Of a stretch of DNA of 37,274 nucleotides, positions 1-8,721 are shown piece by piece (the stretch's first letter is position 1; every line of letters starts with the position of its first letter). Location of the stretch: contig MEKI01000105.1 in NCBI GenBank assembly GCA_001766905.1, positions 10,283-47,556 of the forward strand, read 5' to 3'. The notes beneath the pieces are model-generated. The model saw nothing but the letters and a program-made list of their open reading frames with translations. It did not search any database and was not told the DNA's origin. The position numbers were made by a program, and so were the translations under genes. The DNA comes from Acidobacteria bacterium RBG_13_68_16 (GTDB taxonomy: Bacteria; Acidobacteriota; Thermoanaerobaculia; Thermoanaerobaculales; Thermoanaerobaculaceae).

Positions 1-1086
1 CCCGAGGAGTTCACCGCGCCGGTGCTCAAGGCGCTGATCGAGCGCACGCCCGGCCTCGAGCCCGCCATGGTGGACGACATCATGCTCGGCTGCGCCATGC
101 CCGAGGCCGAGCAGGGCATGAACGTCGCGCGGCTCATCGCGTTGCGGGCCGGCTTCCCGGTCGAGGTGCCGGCATGCACCTCAAACCGGTTCTGCTCCTC
201 CGGCTCGCAGTCGATCGCCTGGGCCGCCGACGTCGTCAGGTCGGGCAACGCCGACGTGATCATCGCGGGCGGCGTGGAGTCCATGTCGGCGGTACCGATG
301 GGCGGCAACAAGATCATCGCCGACCCGGAACTCTTCGAACTCCTGCCCAACGCCTACGCCGGCATGGGGACCACCGCCGAGGTGGTCGCCCGCCAGTTCG
401 GCATCACCCGCGAGGAGCAGGACGCCTACGCCCTGCGCTCCCACCAGCGCGCCGCCGCGGCGATCGCGGCCGGCAAGTTCAAGGACGAGATCGTGCCGCT
501 GAAGGTACGCACCATGGACGACGGTGCGTGGCGCGAGTTTGTCTTCGACACCGACGAGGGTCCGCGCGCCGACAGTTCACTGGAAGCGCTCGCCAAGCTG
601 AAGCCCGCCTTCGACCCACGCGGCACGGTTACCGCGGGCAACTCCTCCCAGATCAACGATGGCGCCGCGGCGGTGGTCGTGATGTCCGACAAGAAGGCCG
701 CCAAGATGGGCCTAGAACCCGTGGCCTATGTCCAGCACTGGGCGGTCGCCGGGGTGCCCCCCGACGTCATGGGGATCGGCCCGGCCAAGGCGGTCCCGAA
801 GCTCCTCAAGAAGGCCAAGGTGAAGCTCGAGGACGTGGACCTCGTCGAGATCAACGAGGCGTTCGCCAGCCAGTCGATCTACTGCTCGCGCGAGCTGAAG
901 CTCGACCCGGAGCGGACCAACGTCAACGGCGGCGCGATCGCCACCGGCCATCCGTTGGGCGCCACTGGTGCGGTACTGACGTGCAAAATCCTGGGCGAGA
1001 TGAAGCGCCGCAAGGCCAGGCGCGGCATCGTCACCATGTGCATCGGCGGCGGGATGGGGTTCGCCTACCTCCTCGAGCGCCCGTAG
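1..1086 (+). CDS. fadA: Acetyl-CoA C-acyltransferase (thiolase), 5' end cut by window edge
   Basis: Condenses two acyl-CoAs or cleaves 3-ketoacyl-CoA, the last step of beta-oxidation or the first of butyryl-CoA synthesis. The reading frame is open from base 1, so the start lies outside the window; about 361 residues are visible, lacking only the first 30 or so of a normal 390-residue thiolase. Catalytic residues are all visible: the nucleophilic Cys in NRFCSSG (codon 193-195), NEAFA, the His in [15 protein letters not shown], and the second Cys in CIGGGMG near the C-terminus. The CSSG context fits the FadA/AcaA side of the family rather than a biosynthetic SCP-type thiolase; chain-length preference cannot be told. 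It is convergent with the DsbA-like gene; the 45 bases between them show no clear terminator. It probably works with the acyl-CoA dehydrogenase and Fe-S oxidoreductase elsewhere in the window. Confidence 0.95.
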   Translation, partial: PEEFTAPVLKALIERTPGLEPAMVDDIMLGCAMPEAEQGMNVARLIALRAGFPVEVPACTSNRFCSSGSQSIAWAADVVRSGNADVIIAGGVESMSAVPMGGNKIIADPELFELLPNAYAGMGTTAEVVARQFGITREEQDAYALRSHQRAAAAIAAGKFKDEIVPLKVRTMDDGAWREFVFDTDEGPRADSSLEALAKLKPAFDPRGTVTAGNSSQINDGAAAVVVMSDKKAAKMGLEPVAYVQHWAVAGVPPDVMGIGPAKAVPKLLKKAKVKLEDVDLVEINEAFASQSIYCSRELKLDPERTNVNGGAIATGHPLGATGAVLTCKILGEMKRRKARRGIVTMCIGGGMGFAYLLERP

Positions 1087-1131
1087 GTCGGGCCCGCTAG
1101 CCGAAGATGGGAAGGGAGGCACACCGCCCCG

Positions 1132-1917
1132 TTATTTGTCCGCCCCATTCGCTGCGAGTGCCTTGTCGATCTCCATCTTGAAGGTGGCAAACGGCTGCGC
1201 GCCCCGGATGAGGCTGAGGCCCTTCACCTTGTTGGGGTCCCCGCTGTCCCTCACGGCAACGAGGAAGGTCGGAGTGCTGTTGATCCCCAGCATCTGAGCC
1301 GTTGCCATATCCGCGCGGATGGCCCCGGCGAACCTTCCGGTGTTCATGCAGGCGTCGAATCTGGCGGTGTCGAGGCCGAGCGCCCTTGCGTGCGCGCTCC
1401 ACGGCTCCAAGGCCTGCTGGTTGGTGAAGAGGCGCTCGTGCATCTCCCAGTACTTGCCCTGGTCCCCGGCGCAGCGCGTCGCCTCCGCGGCCTTGAACGC
1501 AGACTTGTGGATCGACTCCAGCGGCATGTCGAAAAAGACGTACCGAAGCTTGCCTGTCTCGACGTACTCCTTCCTCAGTAGCGGATTCGTGTCGCGGACA
1601 TGGCGACCGCAGTACGGGCACTGATAGTCGGAGAACTCGATCAGCGTGAGCTTGGCCGTGCTGTCCCCCTTCGTGGGGTGGTTGCCGAGGTCGACCGGGA
1701 TGATGCGGATATCGGGCGCAGCCGGCGCGGCGGCCGCGCACGCCTGGATGAGCTGCTTGATCTCCAGGAGTTGCCTCCGGATCTCCTCCTGGCCTCTCTT
1801 GAGGGCTTGGATCTCCTCCCAGAGCTTCGGATCCGTCTGCTGCCCGAAGGCGCGACCAGCAAGAACGACATGGAGAGACAGAACCACGCACAACACCCAA
1901 AACCAACGTCTCATCAT
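1132..1917 (-). CDS. Secreted DsbA-family thiol-disulfide oxidoreductase
   Basis: A 261-residue thioredoxin-fold protein predicted to act outside the cytoplasmic membrane in making or shuffling disulfides. Residues 1-25 form a clear signal peptide (MMRRWFWVLCVVLSLHVVLA, then a cleavage-like AFG). Residues about 30-60 are a charged amphipathic helix (EIQALKRGQEEIRRQLLEIK) that could be a coiled coil for dimerisation, as in DsbC/DsbG-like proteins. The thioredoxin active site is CPYC in SDYQCPYCGRHV, followed by an inserted helical domain and the cis-Pro segment GINSTPTFLV. The ATG is preceded by GAGGAGG at 9 nt. A sigma70-like promoter lies at 1951-1979, so it is probably transcribed alone. 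It resembles Thioredoxin_4/DsbA proteins; the partner proteins are unknown. Confidence 0.88.
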   Translation of the reverse strand: MMRRWFWVLCVVLSLHVVLAGRAFGQQTDPKLWEEIQALKRGQEEIRRQLLEIKQLIQACAAAAPAAPDIRIIPVDLGNHPTKGDSTAKLTLIEFSDYQCPYCGRHVRDTNPLLRKEYVETGKLRYVFFDMPLESIHKSAFKAAEATRCAGDQGKYWEMHERLFTNQQALEPWSAHARALGLDTARFDACMNTGRFAGAIRADMATAQMLGINSTPTFLVAVRDSGDPNKVKGLSLIRGAQPFATFKMEIDKALAANGADK

Positions 1918-1950
1918 GTTCGACGGCCTCCTCTTTGCACCCGACCAATC

Positions 1951-1979
1951 ATGCTAGTGGAGACACTCCTGCCGGTCAA
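1951..1979 (-). promoter_or_regulatory. Sigma70-type promoter for the DsbA-like gene
   Basis: On the minus strand TTGACC (1979-1974), a 17-nt spacer and TAGCAT (1956-1951) give a good housekeeping promoter, followed by GAGGAGG and the ATG at 1917. The 176-base gap 1918-2093 holds nothing else I can support. Confidence 0.55.
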
Positions 1980-2093
1980 CGGAGGAGCCGATCCCCTCGC
2001 TCCGATCATGGACCTCGAACATTGTGGTGTGCGCGCGAAAGGCGCCGCACCGCCGGCACGTTCCGGACACCCCGTGCCGCCGCGGGCAAACTG

Positions 2094-5030
2094 CTACTGC
2101 GCACCCGGGAGGTCCATCCGTGCCGCCCCCCAGGCGCCAGTGCCCAACTCTTCCACGACAACAACCACCTGCTTGGCCTCCGGCGGCCATGTCAAAGGCA
2201 CGACGTAACCCCAGCTCGTCCCCTCCTGGCTGGGGTCAGCCTCTGCGTCTTGGTGGGTTACAAACGCCTCGGCGCCGGCAACCCCAACCGCGACGGTGAC
2301 GCGCATCCTGGCTTTGCCCAGCTGCACCAGCACATCCTTCACGCTGGACAGATCCGCCCGGACCCGAAGCTCCCCGGACCTTGCGCCGTGCTTACCTTGC
2401 TCGCCGGTGGCTAGTGCGGCCAGCTGCACCGGTAGCCCTCCGGTCGCCTTCTCGCCGCCGAGGATCCGGCGCGCGCGCATCTCCGATTCGCCCCGCGCGG
2501 TCCCGGAGTAAACCAGCTTGGGTGCGGTGACCGTCACACCGGCGCGCTTGCAGCGGACATCCACCCGGTGCGATCGACCGTCGGCCGGCCTGTCCACCTG
2601 GTACGTGACCAGCAGGCTACTGCCGAGGGCGTCGAGGGCTCCACGCAGCGGGCCACCGGGTGGCACGATCAGGCCGCCGGTCGTCTCCGACACGACCTGC
2701 AGCGGCTCGCGTGGGTCCAGGAACATGAAATTCGCGCCGGACGAGGTTGCGCCCGCCACGTACGTGTTGAGCTTGCCCCAGCCAGTTTGCTCCGCCGCGT
2801 TGGCGAACCCGGCCAAGGTTGCGACGCCGTTGTCGAAGCTAACGACCGTCCACCCCTGCTCGGCGAGGGCGGCCGACGCCTCCCGGACGAACGGGCCGAG
2901 CCGTTCCGCCTGGAACTGCTGGACCGCGCGCTGATGCGCCGCGAGTTCTTCGGGGGCCTGGCCGGTCGGGTCCAGAGCGTCGAGGTAGAACTCCTCGGGG
3001 TTGAGGTCGAAGCCGTCAACGGCCAGGAACAGCACACGGGCCCCGGGCGAGGTGTCCGCGCTCGCCCACGCCACGAGGCGCGAGAAGATGTCGCGCACAG
3101 CAGCGCCTTCCTCCACAACGGCCATGCTGGCGCGCCCGAGCTTGGCTTGGTAGGTGAGAGCCTTCTTCCCCTCCTGCGTGTCCTGCAGGCTCGCGGTCAG
3201 GTTGACGGGGCTTGCGATGCTCGTCAGGAAGTCCCGCCGACGTTGCACCAAACGGTTCGGTGCGAGTCTTCGAAGGGCAGCGCTTCCGACCACATCCTCC
3301 AGTGCCGCCCTGTTGGTGAGGCGAAGCCCGAGCACGCGTGGTTCGAGGTCGGCCAGCACCACGGTGGCCGAACCGAAGTTCACGAGGAGTTGGGCCTCCT
3401 CCCGCACCCGGTCGAGAATGCGCGCCAGCCCGGCCCGCGTGCAGAGGTCCGGCACGACGTAGATCACGAGGTTCCACGGCACCAAATCCGGTGCCGGACG
3501 CGCAACGCCAGAAACTGCTGATGCCCTGGCCTCGTCCGCGGTCGCCACTCGGTCGATCCCGATCACCCTCACGGGAGCGCCGTCCTCAAGCACCTCGATC
3601 TCATCGGGATCGAGCGTCGGCGCCGGCTTGCGCCCGGACCACTCCAGACGCATCAGGACCCGCACGGCCGTGACGTCCACGCGACCGCGGACCGTCCGGC
3701 CCGGGGCAGCAATCGGCATTTGTGCCGGTGGGGTCGGAACGACCTCTTCCGCCGGTGCCGCAGCCACCGCGCCAGCCACTGGAGGTGCCCCGACCCGGCC
3801 CGCGATCGTGACGCCGGTCAGGTCCCCGGGTAGCCGAAGCAAAGCAGGGTTTACGCTCCCCTCCAGCCAGGCGATGCGCTGTGCGTCGAGACCGGCGCGC
3901 AGGGCCTTCACTGCCGCAAGAATCGTCTTGCTGGTGATGCGTGGCCCGTCCGGCCACCCCTTGCCCACCCCGTCCTCCACCCGCCAGACCACCAGCGGGA
4001 CCATGATGTCGGACAGGTAGCGGCTGGCCTGCTCGGGTGTGAAGGTGCTCTCGTCCCGGTGGCGCCCGGAGACGACCAGCACCACCGCCCTCTTTCGCGG
4101 CGCCCCTGCGACCAGCATTCCCGCCGAAGCAACCGCATCGGCCAGGCGCATGGCCTTGCCCTCGAGGGCGCTCGCCCCGTACGCGAGTCTCGAGAGCCAG
4201 GCGTCCCGCCCTCCCTGGAGCCGAAACACATCGAAGCGATTGAGGTCCTCGTTGGGCACGACAGCCGTCAGCGCCTCGAGGAAGATCAGCTCCCCGTTGA
4301 TCTGTTGGCTTAATGGCGCCCCCGGCACCCGAATCTCGGACCACGCCCTGGTCCACAGCGTTCTCATCGCCTCCAGGGCAAGCGGCTCGACGACGAACGC
4401 CACCTCGGCGGCGGCATCCCCAACGCTTTCCACCGGCAGTACGCCGATCGTCTCCGGTAAGCGGGCGCCCGGCGACGACACTACGGGTACGGCCTGCAGT
4501 GAGGCCTCCGCGAAGCCCGCGTACCCCGCACCCAGTGCCCGGATCTGCGAAGCCCGCCGCCCGTCAGGGAAGATCACATCCACCGAGACCACCCGGTCGC
4601 TGCCAGGCTCCGTCCGGAATCGCACCTCGTGCTGCACCTCCCTCAGAATCGGCTTCCCGTCCAAACTCACAACCATCGCCCGCGGGTCGAGCTTGCCCGG
4701 GTGCCCCCAGCCAATCGACACCGTGCACTCCCCAGAGGCCTTGTCGCAACCACCCCGCAGGTAGATCTCCGCCTGTGCCCCAGGGCCGTTCACCCAGCGC
4801 GTCGTGCGCTCAACGACCGCGCCTTGCACGTCGGTGCGCACAAGCTCGAGCAAATGAACGTGCAGGTCGGACCCCAGATCCACCGTGCACTTCGGGGTCT
4901 CGACGGTCATGACGCACGCCGCCCGCCCGTCAAGCAGGAGTTGCCCCGGCGGGCTCCCAGAAGGACCCAGGTTCGCCACCACCGGCAGCAGCCCCACCAC
5001 CAACCCGATGGGATACGTCAGAATCTCCAC
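2094..5030 (-). CDS. Large VWFA-related domain protein (acidobacterial type)
   Basis: A 978-residue protein, probably exported: the N-terminus (ILTYPIGLVVGLLPVVA) is a weak signal or anchor segment. Two regions look von Willebrand A-like. The first is near residues 310-350 (KRAVVLVVSGRHRDES ... VPLVVWRV); the second starts about 470 with a beta domain ending in EIEVLEDGAPVRVIGI and continues through LVIYVVPDLCTR and RVLFLAVDGFDLNPEEFYLD. The segment VVSETTGGLIVPPGG ... VTYQVDRPADGRSHRVDVR closely matches the C-terminal part of the VWFA-related family TIGR03436, which is expanded in Acidobacteria. I see no canonical DxSxS metal site. About 120 further residues have no family I recognise. GTG start, with AGGAGG 6 nt upstream. 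It is a single-gene unit; the role is unknown, though surface protein-protein interaction is plausible. Confidence 0.8.
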   Translation of the reverse strand: MEILTYPIGLVVGLLPVVANLGPSGSPPGQLLLDGRAACVMTVETPKCTVDLGSDLHVHLLELVRTDVQGAVVERTTRWVNGPGAQAEIYLRGGCDKASGECTVSIGWGHPGKLDPRAMVVSLDGKPILREVQHEVRFRTEPGSDRVVSVDVIFPDGRRASQIRALGAGYAGFAEASLQAVPVVSSPGARLPETIGVLPVESVGDAAAEVAFVVEPLALEAMRTLWTRAWSEIRVPGAPLSQQINGELIFLEALTAVVPNEDLNRFDVFRLQGGRDAWLSRLAYGASALEGKAMRLADAVASAGMLVAGAPRKRAVVLVVSGRHRDESTFTPEQASRYLSDIMVPLVVWRVEDGVGKGWPDGPRITSKTILAAVKALRAGLDAQRIAWLEGSVNPALLRLPGDLTGVTIAGRVGAPPVAGAVAAAPAEEVVPTPPAQMPIAAPGRTVRGRVDVTAVRVLMRLEWSGRKPAPTLDPDEIEVLEDGAPVRVIGIDRVATADEARASAVSGVARPAPDLVPWNLVIYVVPDLCTRAGLARILDRVREEAQLLVNFGSATVVLADLEPRVLGLRLTNRAALEDVVGSAALRRLAPNRLVQRRRDFLTSIASPVNLTASLQDTQEGKKALTYQAKLGRASMAVVEEGAAVRDIFSRLVAWASADTSPGARVLFLAVDGFDLNPEEFYLDALDPTGQAPEELAAHQRAVQQFQAERLGPFVREASAALAEQGWTVVSFDNGVATLAGFANAAEQTGWGKLNTYVAGATSSGANFMFLDPREPLQVVSETTGGLIVPPGGPLRGALDALGSSLLVTYQVDRPADGRSHRVDVRCKRAGVTVTAPKLVYSGTARGESEMRARRILGGEKATGGLPVQLAALATGEQGKHGARSGELRVRADLSSVKDVLVQLGKARMRVTVAVGVAGAEAFVTHQDAEADPSQEGTSWGYVVPLTWPPEAKQVVVVVEELGTGAWGAARMDLPGAQ

Positions 5031-5060
5031 GAGGTGCCTCCTGGCTCCTTTTCGACGCTC

Positions 5061-5089
5061 AGTCTATATCCACTGGTCTTCCCTGTCGG
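5061..5089 (-). promoter_or_regulatory. Possible promoter for the VWFA-related gene
   Basis: Minus-strand CCGACA (5089-5084), 17 nt, TAGACT (5066-5061); each hexamer matches consensus at four positions. It lies 31 nt before the GTG start and beyond the yraN stop. Confidence 0.35.
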
Positions 5090-5099
5090 GCCAGTTTTG

Positions 5100-5489
5100 T
5101 CACACGAGATCGTCCGCGCGGAAGGCGGCACGCAGGTGCCGGACCCGGGGGATCGGCCGGCGCTTCTCGATTGCGATCACGTCGAAGCGGCACGGCGGTG
5201 TTGGCTCCCGTCGCCGCGCCAGGTAGGCCTGCGCGAGCTGGACGAGGCGCGCCTGCTTGCGCTGGTCCACTGCCTCCTCGGGCGATCCGGCCGTGGAACC
5301 GGTGCGGGCCTTGACCTCGACGAACACCAGGGTCTTGCGGTCCCAGGCCACGATGTCGATCTCGCCCAGCGGGCAGCGCCAGTTGCGCGCCTCGATCCGG
5401 TAACCCTTCAACCTCAGGAGCAGCGCGGCAAGAGCCTCGCCCTTCTTCGCCGTTCTCCTCCGGGAATCGCCTCGCAACATCCTCTCCAT
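5100..5489 (-). CDS. yraN: YraN/UPF0102 family nuclease-fold protein
   Basis: A 129-residue protein of the YraN family, which has a PD-(D/E)XK endonuclease-like fold and uncertain role (linked to DNA repair or recombination). The family core is intact: GEALAALLLRLKGY, then RNWRCPLGEIDIVAWD and LVFVEVKART, giving the E...D...ExK catalytic pattern, and FDVIAIE near the C-terminus. Length is normal. The ATG at 5489 has GGGGAAGGG upstream; an in-frame ATG three codons on is also possible. It follows the Fe-S oxidoreductase gene after 48 bases that contain the purine heptad repeat, so the two are probably cotranscribed. Confidence 0.9.
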   Translation of the reverse strand: MERMLRGDSRRRTAKKGEALAALLLRLKGYRIEARNWRCPLGEIDIVAWDRKTLVFVEVKARTGSTAGSPEEAVDQRKQARLVQLAQAYLARRREPTPPCRFDVIAIEKRRPIPRVRHLRAAFRADDLV

Positions 5490-5518
5490 CTGCGCCCTTC
5501 CCCGCCGCAGGGATTCGC

Positions 5519-5560
5519 CTTCCCTCTTTCCTCTTGACTACTTCCTCTTGCCTTCCTCCC
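5519..5560 (-). repeat. Degenerate 7-nt purine-rich repeats at the end of the Fe-S oxidoreductase gene
   Basis: Read on the minus strand the sequence falls into consecutive heptads AGGCAAG, AGGAAGT, AGTCAAG, AGGAAAG, AGGGAAG. It begins inside the last codons of the oxidoreductase (residues EEGKRK) and runs through its stop codon into the spacer before yraN. The 16-mer GGAGGAAGGCAAGAGG occurs identically at 30800-30815, also on the minus strand. Period and sharing are seen directly; function is unknown. Confidence 0.6.
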
Positions 5561-7568
5561 CCAGCGCCTGCGCCGCGAGCGTGATGACGTCCACGGTCTG
5601 CGCGGTCTCGAGGCCGAGCTCCTGCTGGGCGTTTCCGACCATGACGGCGCAGAACGGGCACGCCACCGCGACGTCGCTGGTACCCGACTCCTGGAGCTGG
5701 CGCATGCGCGTCTGGTTGATTCGCGTCCCGAGCTTCTCCTCCAGCCACATGCGTCCGCCGCCCGCTCCGCAGCACATGGCCTTCTCGCGTGTCAGGGGCG
5801 CCTCTCTGAGCGTGAGGCCCGGGATCGCCTTCAGGATCGATCTCGGGGAGTCGTACTCGCCGTTGGTGCGCCCCAGGTAGCACGGATCGTGGTACGTCAG
5901 CTCCCGCCGAATCTCGGTCGTCAGCCTCAGGCGGCCCTTCGCCACCAGCTCCGCGACCAGCTGGGTTCCGTGCCGCACCTCGTACTTTCCCCCAAAGTCG
6001 GGGTACTCGTGGGCGAGCGTGTTGAAGCAGTGCGGGCAGTTGGTGACGATCTTCGTCACCCCGTACTTTCTCAGCGTCTCCACGTTGCCCGCCGCAAGGG
6101 TCTGGAACAGGTACTCGTTCCCGAGCCGCCGCGCGGCATCGCCGGTGCAACGCTCCTCCGGCCCCAGGATCGCGAACTTCACGCCCGCCGCCCGAAGGAG
6201 CCTCACCAGCGAAACCGAGGTTCTCTTCCCGGCGTCGTCGTAGGAACCGGCACACCCGACCCAGAACAGGACGTCGAACTCTCTGGCCTGAGAGGCCATC
6301 GGCACGTCCAGCCCCTTCGCCCAGTCGCCCCTCGCCTCGGCTGCAAGCTGCCACGGGTTGCCGTTGACCTCCATTCCGCGGAACGCCGGCTCGGCCTCCG
6401 CGGGGAACTCGGCCTTCTCGAGCACCAGGTGCCGGCGCACCTCCACAATCTTGTCCACGTACGAGATGAACAGTGGACACGACTCCTCGCACCACCTGCA
6501 GGTGGTGCATGCCCAGATCACCTCGGGGTCGATCACGTCACCCGCCAGCTCGCGGCTTGCCGCGCCGGGCTTCTCGCCGGGATCCCGCAGGATCTCTTTC
6601 GCTGAAGCGTTCAGGTGGTCGCGCAGGTCGATCGTGAGGTCGCGCGGCACGAGCGGTTTCTTGGTGATCGTGGTTGGGCAGACGACCGTGCATCGCCCGC
6701 ACTCGGTGCAGGTGTAGAGATCCAGGAGCTGCTTCCAGTTCAGGTCGGTGACCTTCGCGACGCCCAGTGCCGTTCCCTCCTGGATGTTCTCCAGGTCCAT
6801 CTTCGAGAGCCGCCCAGGCTCGTCCAGAGGCCGCAGCAGCACGTTGGGCAAAGACGTGTAGACATGGAAGTGCTTCGAGTACGGCAGGTAGTTGGCGAAG
6901 ACGTAAAGCGCGAGGAGGTGCAGCCACCACGCCGCTGTGTAGGTGGCGTGCAGGCTGACCTCGCTCGCCCCTGCGAGAGCGCCACCGACGATCGAGGACA
7001 CCGGGGTCCACGCCCAGGGCCCGGGGGCGCCGCCGCCGATGCGCGCGCCGTCCGCCCCCAGGTCGGTGATCATCAGGGCTGCGATCAAACCGAGGATCAC
7101 CCAGGCGTCGCCGCTGTACTCCAGCCTCTCGGGTCGCGTCACCAGCCGGCGCCAGGCGGCGATCGCGACCCCGACCAGCACCAGCACCGCGAAGACGTCC
7201 TTGCTGAGCAGGTACGCGTGCCCGAGGGTGGTGTGCATGAACGGCAGCTCCCACCCCTGCGTCAGCCCCTCGACCACCATCGAGAGCGAACGCACCGTGA
7301 ACACCAGGAACCCCCAGAAGATCAGTGCGTGCATGATCCCCGGGATCGGCTCGAGGAACATCCGCTTCTGCCCCACGAAGAACACGAGGAGGCCGCGAAG
7401 GCGCTCGCCCCACTGCCCCAGGTGAACGTCGCGCCTGCCGGCCAGAAGGAGTGAGAGCTTGCGGCTCAGCGACCAGGCGACGCCGGCGAGCGCCGCAACG
7501 GTCAGAAGCACGAACCAGAGGTTGTCCGCGATTCCCAGGAAGCTTCCCACCGTGGCGTGATGGGGCAT
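5538..7568 (-). CDS. Membrane cytochrome b / Fe-S oxidoreductase (HdrD-like, putative ETF:quinone oxidoreductase)
   Basis: A 676-residue membrane redox protein. The N-terminal 220 residues hold about five to six membrane helices of a NarI-like heme b domain (IMHALIFWGFLVFTVRSLSM; WWLHLLALYVFANYLPYSKH with candidate heme His). Next come two ferredoxin-type [4Fe-4S] motifs, CTECGRCTVVCP and CTTCRWCEESCP. Two cysteine-rich CCG domains follow, with WVGCAGSYD, CTGDAARRLGNE, NCPHC and then YHDPCYLGR, CCGAGGGRMW, ACPFC. This order matches the oxidoreductases that accept electrons from electron-transferring flavoprotein during acyl-CoA oxidation and reduce menaquinone; that role is inferred, as no etfAB is in the window. 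I chose the ATG at 7568 over an upstream GTG (7604) because GGGGAGG lies about 6 nt before it. Confidence 0.88.
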   Translation of the reverse strand: MPHHATVGSFLGIADNLWFVLLTVAALAGVAWSLSRKLSLLLAGRRDVHLGQWGERLRGLLVFFVGQKRMFLEPIPGIMHALIFWGFLVFTVRSLSMVVEGLTQGWELPFMHTTLGHAYLLSKDVFAVLVLVGVAIAAWRRLVTRPERLEYSGDAWVILGLIAALMITDLGADGARIGGGAPGPWAWTPVSSIVGGALAGASEVSLHATYTAAWWLHLLALYVFANYLPYSKHFHVYTSLPNVLLRPLDEPGRLSKMDLENIQEGTALGVAKVTDLNWKQLLDLYTCTECGRCTVVCPTTITKKPLVPRDLTIDLRDHLNASAKEILRDPGEKPGAASRELAGDVIDPEVIWACTTCRWCEESCPLFISYVDKIVEVRRHLVLEKAEFPAEAEPAFRGMEVNGNPWQLAAEARGDWAKGLDVPMASQAREFDVLFWVGCAGSYDDAGKRTSVSLVRLLRAAGVKFAILGPEERCTGDAARRLGNEYLFQTLAAGNVETLRKYGVTKIVTNCPHCFNTLAHEYPDFGGKYEVRHGTQLVAELVAKGRLRLTTEIRRELTYHDPCYLGRTNGEYDSPRSILKAIPGLTLREAPLTREKAMCCGAGGGRMWLEEKLGTRINQTRMRQLQESGTSDVAVACPFCAVMVGNAQQELGLETAQTVDVITLAAQALGEEGKRK

Positions 7569-7641
7569 CGGCGACCTCCCCTTCGACCAGGGGCATTCTC
7601 CCACACCAGGCGCAGAAGACTGGGAGCGGCCGCTCCGGGGC

Positions 7642-7650
7642 TGCTACAAT
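7642..7650 (+). promoter_or_regulatory. Extended -10 promoter for the GNAT gene
   Basis: TGCTACAAT is an extended -10 element (TGn plus TACAAT), 50 nt before the ATG at 7700; no convincing -35 box. The palindrome GGAGCGGCCGCTCC (7623-7636) lies just upstream, where a -35 would be. Confidence 0.4.
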
Positions 7651-7699
7651 CGCTGCCTCGGACAGTGTTGCGCCGACGCTTCAGACGGAGGTTCTTGAG

Positions 7700-8635
7700 A
7701 TGACGGGGAAGGTGAAGGTGCAGCCGCTGTCCCGGGCCGGCCTGCAGCCGCTGGTGGCGATGGCGGAGCAGTTGCGTGCGTCCCTCCCCGGCTGGGGGGA
7801 CACGACACCCATCGCGGTGCGCGGCCAGCCCCCGAGCGACCTCGCCCTCGATCTCCGCCACCTCGCACACCACGACGGAGACGGTTTTCTGACCGCGAGC
7901 ATCGGCGACGAGGTTGTGGGGTTTGTGGCCAGTTACGTCCGCTCCCGCCAGCTCAACGTATCCCAACCCTGGGTCCTGCCGGAGTACCGCGACCACGAGG
8001 TTGCCGAGCAGCTCGTGAAACGAGCCATCGCCTACGGTGAGCGCGCTGGCGCGACCGACTGCGCTGCGCACGTCCTGGGCGAGAGCCGCTGGCAAGCGAT
8101 GTTCTTCCGGTTCGGTCTGCGACCACGCTTCCCCATCTACCGGCTGGCGCTTTCCGCGGAACACGCACGCGCGGCCGGTCAGGGGCTCGCCAAGCTCAAG
8201 CCCTCCAGCGAACTCACCCAGGATGCGTTGCAGCGTCGCTCAGGCGCTGCGGACCTCGAGCGCCTGGACCGCCTGGCTCGCGGAGTGACGCGGCCGACCG
8301 ACCACGAGTACTGGCTGACCGAGCGCCGCCTGCGCCTCGTGAAGGTCCGAGACGGCCAGCGCATCGCAGCCTACGCCTGTGGTGGCTTTGGCCAGTGCGG
8401 ACCCATGGCCGCGGCCACCGGTGAGGCTGCGCTCGCGGCTCTCGGCCGGGCGCTACAGTTCGCGGCCGACGCCGGTGAGCCCGAAGTTCAGGTGCTCGTG
8501 TCGGCCACCTTCGAGAGCGCAATCGAGAACCTGTTGGATGCCGGCGCCGAGTGCCGGGCCTCCTCGGTCTGGATGAGCCGCCAGCCCGGCAGCACCCTCG
8601 AGCGCTACGTGCTCGCGTCCCCGACCGTCAGCTAG
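7700..8635 (+). CDS. GNAT-family protein with two acetyltransferase-like halves
   Basis: A 311-residue protein. The N-terminal half (about 1-160) looks like a GNAT domain: GDEVVGFVASYVRSRQLNVS, then the acetyl-CoA region VLPEYRDHEVAEQLVKRAIAYGERAGATD and the C-terminal strand MFFRFGLRPRFPIYRLAL. The pyrophosphate loop is unusual because the normal RGxGxG/A is replaced by RDHEVAEQL. The C-terminal half (about 190-311) looks like a second, degenerate GNAT repeat (RIAAYACGGFGQCGPMAA ... EPEVQVLVSA), as in tandem-GNAT proteins where one half has lost catalysis. I chose ATG 7700, with GGAGG 8 nt upstream; the frame is open further 5' but has no ribosome site. The substrate is unknown. It is convergent with rnr. 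Confidence 0.7.
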   Translation: MTGKVKVQPLSRAGLQPLVAMAEQLRASLPGWGDTTPIAVRGQPPSDLALDLRHLAHHDGDGFLTASIGDEVVGFVASYVRSRQLNVSQPWVLPEYRDHEVAEQLVKRAIAYGERAGATDCAAHVLGESRWQAMFFRFGLRPRFPIYRLALSAEHARAAGQGLAKLKPSSELTQDALQRRSGAADLERLDRLARGVTRPTDHEYWLTERRLRLVKVRDGQRIAAYACGGFGQCGPMAAATGEAALAALGRALQFAADAGEPEVQVLVSATFESAIENLLDAGAECRASSVWMSRQPGSTLERYVLASPTVS

Positions 8636-8721
8636 CTGCCTTCCCTCACCCAGGTAACGCGCAAGGTCATCCCGACGCGCGGCATCGCCATGGGATGTTC
8701 GGACAGCTTCAGGCCAGGCGG

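Noticed and set aside
174-1100. Long plus-strand open frame overlapping the thiolase
   Set aside because: Low-complexity Arg/Gly/His product; the thiolase frame has all catalytic motifs.
1097-1948. Open frame over the DsbA-like gene
   Set aside because: Frame shadow; the overlapping frame has a signal peptide, CPYC and a ribosome site.
1980-2093. Possible terminator after the VWFA-related gene (CGGCAC/GTGCCG)
   Set aside because: Only a 6-bp stem with a long loop and no T-run.
5059-6510. A 483-codon open frame overlapping yraN and the Fe-S oxidoreductase
   Set aside because: High-GC shadow with no motif, lying over two well-recognised genes in the same direction.
7623-7636. Palindrome GGAGCGGCCGCTCC upstream of the GNAT gene
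   Set aside because: A 14-nt GC-rich palindrome is expected once or twice by chance in this window; noted only as context for the promoter.
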